From positions 21,700,001-21,764,000 of the forward strand of contig JBITNC010000002.1 in the NCBI GenBank assembly GCA_050084985.1: a stretch of DNA of 64,000 nucleotides. Direction: 5' to 3'. The translations under genes and the position numbers were made by a program. Source of the DNA: Nageia nagi. Its lineage: Eukaryota > Pinophyta. The notes under the pieces were generated by a model. That model searched no databases, was not told where the DNA came from, and saw only the letters and a program-made list of their open reading frames with translations. Positions 34,830 through 43,800 of the stretch are shown in pieces (positions within the stretch are counted from its first letter, which is position 1; every line of letters starts with the position of its first letter).

Positions 34830-35017
34830 CATGTTCATCAATCGACCAATCAATGAATCATATTCATTTTATCCTCTATCCGTACGAAAAGTGATTACCC
34901 AATAGCCAAACACCCTCTCCTATCTATATATATCAATAAACCCTCCCCATAGTCCTCGCATTTCATAGACTTTAGCTAATTTTTTTCTTCCTTAGATTTT
35001 AGGTTTCAATTGTAGCT
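34830..35017 (+). promoter_or_regulatory. Promoter-like and 5' UTR sequence carried by the CACTA element
   Basis: Before the H2B-like ATG lie CCAAT-type motifs (GACCAATCAATGAATCA and CCCAATAGCC), a TATA-like TCTATATATATCAATAAACC near 34924, and a pyrimidine-rich leader (TTTTTTTCTTCCTTAG). This arrangement is normal for plant histone genes and absent from the repetitive rest of the element. Whether it is active is unknown. Confidence 0.45.
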
Positions 35018-35119
35018 ATGGTACCCAAGACAGAGAAGAAGCCCATAAAGAATGAGCCCACAAAGAAAAAATTAGTGGCAAAGAAATCTCTAGTTGCAGA
35101 AAAGAAAACTCCTTCGTAG
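35018..35119 (+). pseudogene. Histone H2B-like N-terminal fragment inside a CACTA element
   Basis: Thirty-three codons from ATG to TAG encode a lysine-rich peptide starting MVPKTEKKPIKNEPTKKK and ending AEKKTPS. Plant H2B N-terminal tails begin MAPKAEKKP and continue with KKP/AEKK repeats, so the resemblance is strong. The globular histone fold is missing and a stop ends the frame. It is probably the start of a histone gene captured with its promoter. A chance lysine-rich frame is the alternative, but the promoter-like context and good start context argue against it. Confidence 0.6.
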
Positions 35120-35710
35120 GTCGATAAAGAAGTAGAAAATAAGAAATGGAAAATAACATTAAAAATTTTGTTGTATTATTTAGGAAAAATATATACAATA
35201 AATTCAAAATTTTTAAACCTAAACCATTAACCCCATTCCTGAACTAGTTTAATGGACCAATGTCATTTGCCCCAAAGACCTAATAAAAATGATGTACCTT
35301 GCAGAGGCCGTAACTTTTGATCTGGATATCATTTTGAGCCCATTTTTTTAAAATAGTAATTAAAAGATCTACAATTCTATAATATTTTTTTACAAAAATC
35401 AATGTAAAAAATGATGCAAAATCTGATACAAATTTTAAAAAATCGACATAAATTTTGAAAAATTGATATAAAAATCGATGTAAATCCTAAAAAATTGATG
35501 CAAATTCTAAAAATTCAATGTAAAAAATTGACGTAAAAACTAACAATTTGATGCAAACATCTGACACAAATTCGACTTAAAAGAGGAAGTAAAAATTGTT
35601 GTGTCAGTTGCATCGAAATTTGCATTGATTTTTGGTGTTGAAGTTAAAAAAAAATACACTATGTTTGGATGCAAAAAAGGATGCAAATCAAAGTATATTT
35701 AGTAGTATTC

Positions 35711-36960
35711 ATTTTTATATCATCTTATTGGTTTTGAATCTTTAATATTTAGGTCATCTTTTTTTGTGTCCCCATGATAAGATTCATTGAAAACATGTAC
35801 ATTTGTTTTGTAAATATCCTTGTCCATGTCAATCCTAGCACTTCATGGTTTTGGTCATCATCAACTTTTTACATTTCTTTTAAAGTTTCAAGTATTGCAT
35901 AATATTGATCCTAATTTATCTTATCAGAATAATCTTTCTCCTTCCTAATTCTAACTTAGATGAACAATACTTTTATTCCCTATTTTTTCTTTCATCATAT
36001 TATGTTTTGCTAAAAACTCATTTGAAGGGGTAAATATTATACATACCATGTTCTAAAGTCTATAAGATAATAAACTAAATACAAAAATCATAATAACATA
36101 AATAATTATTATTGAACACTCAAATTCAAGTTTTTCATAAGTAATTAAAAAGATAAAATGCATAAATGAAAATACATTAATAAAAATAGTTGATATGTCG
36201 AGAAAATAGAAATTAGAAAATGTTGTAATAAATCTTTTTGGAAACATCATGATAAGATGTGCTAATGCAATAGTTATATTTTGGTATTATTTTGGAGTTT
36301 TATGGTTGCAAAGAAAACATTGTTATGTTCTTGAAAAATATGGGGATGATTATTGCAAGGTTATTATCATTGGTTGCAACTTTTGTAACCTACAAATAGG
36401 AAAGTAGGTAATATATGTGTATCAAATACTTATAAAAGTAAAAAAATCAAGTTAAATTGATTTTACTAAATATTGGTTAACCCTTTTTTAAATTTTGAAG
36501 AAGGTTACTTAAACTCATTTAACATTTTCTACCATATAAAGACATGGAGATTTTTAAAACTTTCCTATTACTTTCCCAACTTCCTTAACATAGATTGACA
36601 AATTTATTGATAAACTAATAAAAATGATAATATAATAAATTGTTAAAAAATAAAAAACAAAAAACTCTTCAATTATATTTAATATTTTCTTCTTATATTT
36701 TTATATTCAAATAAAATGATTTATATAATCTAGTCATTTAAAAGAAATGACCCACTAATTAAAATTTTATTATAAAAATTCACAATGTTATATTGAAATA
36801 TTAAAGGAAGGCCCACTACGAAAGTTAAACAATTAGCAAAGCCACATTTTAAGTGTTAAATCCACAATTATAAAATTTGAAATTCGTGTCCCATTTTAAT
36901 TCCTTACACACCCATCCTTCAAATAACAAAATTTAAAATAATCTCATAAGAACCCTAATT
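35711..36960. other. AT-rich intergenic DNA
   Basis: Only short frames in very AT-rich sequence, with no domain, repeat pair or RNA gene recognised. It separates the CACTA element from the host gene and probably includes distal upstream sequence of that gene. Confidence 0.5.
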
Positions 36961-37232
36961 TACATTTAAATCCACGTTCCAGAAACTTGGGTTTGACGGA
37001 TTCTCTTTTCCGTTTGGAGATTCTCTCCGTTTTATAACGATATTTTTAGAAAAAGTCCAAGGTTCGAATCTCTCTCTGCGTCTTCAACGTTTTAACAGAA
37101 TCGAATCTCTTTCAGAGCCGGAGATCGAAAACCTAGACCTTAAGCAAAGCTTTCATGCAGACTTGGAAGCGCAGAAACCCTAGGTTCCCATAGGGTAAAA
37201 GGAATTTAATTTTTTTCTCTTTAGTTGTAAAA
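36961..37232 (+). promoter_or_regulatory. Proximal promoter and 5' UTR of the tail-anchored protein gene
   Basis: Base composition rises here from very AT-rich to balanced, with CT-rich runs (GAGATTCTCTCCG, CGAATCTCTCTCTGCG) typical of plant 5' untranslated regions. No clear TATA box was found, so the transcription start cannot be placed. A short ATG-started frame (ATGCAGACTTGG at about 37154) precedes the main start and could be a small upstream frame. Confidence 0.45.
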
Positions 37233-37899
37233 ATGCCTACATTTTCTCTGATAGCTTTGGACAGAATTCTCGAACCCACGACGAACGAAGAAAATAATAA
37301 TAGTAATAGCAATTACAACGGATGTAGGAATAACAGCTCGTCTGCTAAGAATAAATTTTCTGTTGATGAAGGGAAGCGTAAAGTTTGTCGTGGAGTGATT
37401 TCTCCAGCTCTATATACAACACCCGAAAAAACCCCCATTCCTGACTCTCCTACATCGTTTAATCCTTCGCCCTATGTTGTGGATCATAAAAGGCGTGCGC
37501 CTGTGAAAAGTATTTCGGAGGCCCGGGGGTTCGAACCCCCGATCAAAGAGAAGCAAAAGGAGGGGAGGAATTGTTCTGGAAGTTTTTTTGATAAGACAGG
37601 AAGGGAATGGTTGAAGAGCGATGGTGTAGATGGTAAACATTTAAATTTGGAAGGGAAGGAAGGTATGATGAATGAAATGAGTGAATTTGGGGTTGAGGGT
37701 TCGGGTTTGGATGACGGCAGTGGTTCGGGATTTGTGACTGCGGCGCCGAAAGAGGAAAGAGAGGGTGATTGTGATGAATTTTTGGAGGTGGAAGATTGGA
37801 AGAGTGTTGCGAGCAGCAGTGATGCGGAGTCCAGGTCTCGGAGGAGCTTCAATTATAGTACTCAAACTGGTCAGAGTGAATATTTTGATGCAGTTGAAG
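37233..37899 (+). CDS. Exon 1 of the tail-anchored protein gene
   Basis: Encodes residues 1-222 and the first base of codon 223. It is open from the ATG, with a donor GAAG|GTAAGG at 37899/37900. The open frame runs 11 codons past the donor before a stop, so the splice site and not the frame defines the end. It contains a perfect 16-base palindrome at 37525-37540 inside codons for ARGFEPP. Confidence 0.82.
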
Positions 37900-40800
37900 G
37901 TAAGGATCTGGTCTTATTGTTCATTTCTACGTAAACAGCTTAAAATGCATAGTTAAGGTTCCAGCCCTAGCTGGCGTGTTTGATTTGTTTACAAGACCAC
38001 CTAATGTGAAGCCAAACCTTTTTCTGTTTATGTCATCTTGTATGTGTGCTTTCAATTATTTTTGAATTTTGACTTCATGGCAGTGGTAGTAGATAACTTT
38101 AGCCTTACCAATCAGTGTGATAGGTTTGATTTTGAGCGTGTCAATATCGTCTTGTTGGTTTCTATTAAATAGATCTTTTAAGCAACAGCTAACAATTCTG
38201 AAAATCAACATCAAAAGATTGGACAACAGCTAAAAATGATATGTTGATCTTTTACGTAGAATCAATGAATACAAATGTACTCAATCCAGTATTATGGGAA
38301 AATGATTTATGACTTTCGTAACCATATTTTTGTTAACAATGCGTCTACTTACTATTCCATTTGGCATAGAAGTAATGAAACAAGTTAACCTCACTTACAG
38401 GATAGCTTTGCAACTTCCAAGGTCCCTTTGTGGAACTGGAGAGCACATGTTATTTTTTAAAACATTATACATCTTTTGGTTCTGACATTGTGACAAGGTT
38501 AGTGGTTAAAATCAGGCCTTGCCAATGAGTTTACTTTGTTTGATCTTGTTGAAAGCCCAACCCATGTTTCTATCGAATTAAGAGACTAAAAAAATGAAAA
38601 AACGATCTCTAGCGGAAAACATACTTGAAAATTAAAAAAAAAAAGCATGGAAATTAGAAAGGAAAAAAATTATAAGGAATTTTTAAGTTGAGTATTTGTC
38701 TTAATGCTGCAACTTTTGTCTATAATAAAAAATGAGTGCAAGCACGTCTAATTCAATTTCACCAAAACAAACTCTATTTAAAGAAACCGTATTATTTGGT
38801 TATTGCATGTTGTTGATATATGTTCCAGTTTGCATATTTGTAACCGATATAGCTTACTTCAGAACTGGTTTAGTAAACCACACAAGAGCTATGTTATTGG
38901 TCACTTTTCCAAATGCCTTCCTGCTTCTGGGAATGAATAGTTCTGGTAATGTATAGTTCTACTGTTCCGAGATTTATGTTCTGGAGGTCTAATAATGCAT
39001 AATTATTTCTTGTCTGATCATTTTAATGATATTCATAGATAACTGTTTTTCTTCTCTGGACATGGGTGCTTGTATCTATTTTATTGAAGTTTGGTGTATG
39101 TTACTTAACTCGTTTAAATTTGTTCCAAGTACCTTAAACTTTTCTCGTGGTGTATCTGAGCACTTATCTCTGATATTTAGTCTTCCTTTGATAACTGCTT
39201 GCAGGCATTTCGTGTGTTACACAGGGTTTCTCTTTTTGTTCAGTAACTGGTTAAACACATATTGGAATTGTATTATTGTATCAAGTTATTAAAATTTTGA
39301 TGTTATATTTATCATACTCCAGAAACTTGTCAAATTTAAAAATTGTGGATGTCAAGCCTCAGTTCATAAATACCACATTGTAAAACTAAAGCCTTGTAAG
39401 TGTTAGTGGGGTTTATTTTGAAGGTTCCTTTTTGATTGATAACTAAAATTCTTTGCAAAAATGTATGCGTTTCTCTTTTTTTCCTACTGGAGTATGGGAT
39501 TGCCTAGTGCATGAACAGTAACTTAAAAAAAAATGTTAAAGTAATCACCCCAGATAGTGTAGAGTGACTCTTCTAGTAAAGCATCAATGAAGACCGTAAA
39601 TGTTATCTATACACCTTTGGCTAATACATAGTCTTTGTGGCTTGAGTGAAAAATTTCTTATGTGATCAAATTTGGCTTATGTGCATGCATCTACTTTTTG
39701 AATGCAGATATCAGCCTTGAAGATGTAGTATCACAAGCATCAGAGTCTTACAATCCACTGTTGCTAAATGAAATTGATTGCTTAAAGTGCAATCTCTCTA
39801 TAGAGACAGAAAGGCGTAAGATGGTAGAAGAAGCTCTAAATCGCATCCATAATCGGTGGCAAGAGATTGCAAAGAAGTTCTCGTCCATTGGGTTGTCATT
39901 TCCATCCACGAAAATTGATTCAGCATGTCAGGCTGTGGAGGAGGACCCTGTAGATGAAATCTGTAAACGGCTTGTTATTGCAAGGTTTGTAGCTGGTGCA
40001 GTTGGAAGAGGCTCAGCAAGGGCTGAGATAGAACAAGAGATGGAGGCAGTTCTTGAATGCAAAAATCGTGAAATTGCAAGGTTACGTGACAAACTGCAGT
40101 ATTATGAAGTAGTCAATCATGAGATGTCTCAAAGGAATCAGGAAGCCATTGGTAACAATGCTCTCGAATATGCTACTTATAAATGTCCCTTGTTGTGTTT
40201 TCATTACGTAGGATCTTTTGCATGTAACTTAAAATCTGTTATGTAGTGTACACTCTAGCATTTTAAGTTACACAAGAATAAGTCTGGGAAACAGAGTAGA
40301 GGGTAATACTGTAATATCATGCTATTGTGTCACAATAGTAATTTTCATTGGTCAATTTGAATATAAACTGGTTTTAAAAGCTCCTTACAATAAACAACAA
40401 TTGGGTTTGCACTGTAAGTTGTCTTGTTTAGGAATTTTGACTTGCTGCCAAAATTCTCTTAATTTCATCCATTTTGCCTATCAGGTAAATAGATTATCAG
40501 AGTGTGGAGACTTTCAACTACCATCGCCATCGTTTGCCTTAGGTATGGGACATGTGAGAGATCTGATGATCACTATGTTCGCATATTTTGTGCACTTGTT
40601 GACTAGATTACTTGTACATGAAGACCTTCCTATTTGTAAATGAGCCATATCTTCTATTTCCTATTCGTAAATGATGTAGATTGTCTATTTCCTATTAGTA
40701 AATGATGCATATCTGCTATAGTTTTACTTTTCAATCGCCAGTGAAAACCATTAGATGTCTTAATTTCAGCAATATTTTTCCGCCTTCTATTTGATTTGTA

Positions 40801-43800
40801 GATTGATGGTTTAGTATCACAATTCACATCATAATAATTATAGTAACGAAGCAGTGTTAGTAATAAAAAAGAAATAATTTTTTCTAGCACAGCTTATAGA
40901 AAAGCTTAGCTTGTGTACCTTATGAGACAATCTGAATTGTTGTAGACAGCATTTTCTGCAATAGTATAATACTAGCCAAATGGATTCTTTGATTGTCCGG
41001 TATCTGCTACATTACATGGCTGATACCAAATGGAGCTGCAAACCAGGAGATAATAATTGTGGCATCCTATTTTATCATTCCCAGATTAGGAATGGCAGCC
41101 TCAAAGGATTACAGGCTTTTGCATGCCTTGTTTTTCAGGGAACTTTGATAATATCAACAGGTTTAGCAAACTTGATGGTGTATACAGTGTATCCTACAAA
41201 TGCTCAAGAATGCTTGAAGGGGTTGATTTAGAGGTTCTAATAAATATCAACCATCTTTTTTTATGTTGTGGCAATTTAATACATTAGTGTTTTTTGTTGG
41301 CCTGCAGTTGCCATGCCTTGCATGCATTTTAGATCATTGGGGTTTGATAACATTCAGATTTTGATGTGCCTTATTGAGGTCAGCAAACTGCATTGCATTG
41401 ATGAGGCATAGTGAGATCATTTGGTGTGATATATGTCACTGGGACCTGAAATCTGCAGGAATGGTCTGATAAGGCTAGTCCTGTATTGAGAGGTTTAACT
41501 CTGGACCAGACTTTCACATGTAGGAAATATCAGTCCATATCTCTGAAACCCTGATTTATTTTGTGAATAAAGTCTTTTCCAATACACAATTGTTGTTCTG
41601 TTGTAGATGCCATGTTATATTCGTATGTACAACATGGCATTATCTCAGGGGGATATGTGCTTTTTCTCTATACAACAACATTTTGTTTGATTTTGCTCAT
41701 TTGGCTTTAGCTTTGTCAATAGGAGAAATCACAATTGCATTTTTTATTTTTCTCTCTAGCTAACATGGGGTGTTTGTGTTTCTTATTTATGTCAAACTGA
41801 ACGTGGGATGCATTCTTCCATGGAGGAAAATCCATCTTATTTTGAATTGGAATTGACCATGCCTTTAAGTGTCTTAACTTTGTATTTAGCTTCAAACTAT
41901 CTTGTACAATAAATGCAAACATGCATTTAATCAAACTCTGTATTGGTAGTCAGCCTGATGCTTGTCTCGTGGCTTTTCAATTGAGCTAGTTCTGTTCTAA
42001 TTCTTCCTGTTCCCTTTTGATTAACCATTAGTTTTGGAATGCATAATGCTTGCTAATAATACTGTATAAACTTCCTCTCTGGGAGATTGAGCAGTATACA
42101 TGGTGGACTATAAATTTCTCCCTGATATTTATTTTTTAAAACAGTAAACCTATAGTTGTTTTCGAGATTTCTTTAATTTTCTTGGATTGCTTCAATATAT
42201 AATATATCTTTGTCAAGTCATTGTTAGCTTTGTATAGCCCTCACAAGACATTAGTAGAAGTTACATTGCAGAAAAGTGTATGCTTATTGGAGAAGTGCAA
42301 TGACTTTTTATTTTGAGAGGCATAACCCCTAATGATAGATAGCAGTAGAGTGGAGGAATTGTTATGTTGTTATTCGGCATTAAAAAACAAAAATATGGTT
42401 GATGTTAATATATAATAAATAATCCATTTACAATACACAATTAAATAAATATAAAAAATATTATAGTGATAAAAATATCATGTATTTACACATTAATGTC
42501 AAGGCATTAATTAACTTAGTTACAATATTGGAGTTTTAGAGAAAAATACTTATAGATGGTGTGGACATAATAGAAGTTCTCATTCTATAGTAGAATCCTA
42601 TCATCAAAACAGATATGCCACATTTTGTATGTGTTTTATATCAATACAATTGGTCTGGCTATATTGTTTGACACTGGGTCATATGTGGCTTTGTTATATA
42701 TATCTCTTGGATCTAGAACTTTACCTCATTGTTCTCCAAAATAGAGCAGAAGCATAAAAGAGCATTTTGTAAAGAAGAGCAGACATGCAGGTTACCTAGA
42801 AGTGGAATGGAACTTCTATTGGTGTTTCAAATATTTCAGTGTACAAGGATACCATTTGGTCTGAATACTTCTGTTGTTTTGGTTGGATGACCATAGGTGC
42901 TGAGATTGTAATTATGACTTTTGTTATCATATGTCATCAGTGGGTGAAAATATTAATGTGGGTATCATCATCCTACATTGTTACCTTTGCTATCCTAAAA
43001 TGTTGTTATACAAGAGTGGTGAATGGTTTCCCGAGCAGAACATCACAAATATGCATTAGGGCTACATCAAAGACAATCTCATCTTTACTGGGCTTGATAG
43101 CTTATATGAAGCATCATTGCAGATTGATGGGTGGGTCTCTACACATATGCAACGATTCTATTTTATATGGATGAGAATGGGATGTCACTGGAAAATCTCA
43201 CCTCTTAACAGTATCTGCTAAAATTATGTTAATTTTAATTGCCAATATCTACGAAAATGTAAAATCCTTAACTGCTTTAGGTTTGAAATAGTTGTTCTGA
43301 CTTCTCAGCGTCTGATGTTGGTACTTGTTGTTGCAAAATTTGCAGTAGTTTCTGCTTCCATAATTTGCTTTTTCTGTGTCTAGTGTGGGTGATTGTAGTA
43401 GTTTTAGCCAATAATGATATAATGGTACAACATGACCTTTTTTACTTTTATTGTAGTTGAACATTTTACCTTTTTTTATTCATTTGTTGTTTCTAATTTG
43501 AAGAGCTTTTCTTCTCTTGTTTCATATGTTGGGTCTGTTTTGGTTTGCCATGCCATATATCTGTAGCTTTGCAAAGTTGCTATGTTTATGGGTCTTGACT
43601 ACAATTTTTCTTTCATGGCTTTTTTTCACTTTAACAAACCTAGCCTATTTGTAATGCATCATTGATCATTATTCTCTAAAACATTATCAGTTCTTTCTGA
43701 AAAATCTTGTTGATTTTTGAAATTATCATTTCTCTGGCAACATTTTGTTGGCTGGTATCTACAATTCTAATGCATGCCTTGATGCTGTGGTCAACAAGCT

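Larger units (their letters stand above)
34606..35707. mobile_element. Nonautonomous CACTA (En/Spm-type) transposon
   Basis: The left end CACTACTACC...GATTTATGTCCTTTTTTGCATC and the inverted right end TACTACTAAA...GATTTGCATCCTTTTTTGCATC match over about 40 bases, the last 12 perfectly. The flanks carry a 3-bp TTC duplication (34603-34605 and 35708-35710), the hallmark size for CACTA elements. The inside has many GATGCAAA/AAATTGATG subterminal motifs and no transposase, so mobility would have needed an autonomous partner. The terminal base at the right is T instead of C. It contains the H2B-like fragment. Confidence 0.88.

Noticed and set aside
37505-37560. Possible tRNA gene around the TTCGAA palindrome
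   Set aside because: The stem-loop does not give the five-base stem and seven-base loop of a T-arm, and no anticodon or D-arm is present upstream. The sequence lies in an open exon.
40980-41231. 83-codon frame in intron 2 with an apparent TTTTTCAG acceptor inside, as an alternative exon
   Set aside because: No matching donor keeps the phase, and the direct exon 2 to exon 3 join gives a coherent coiled-coil, basic patch and anchor.
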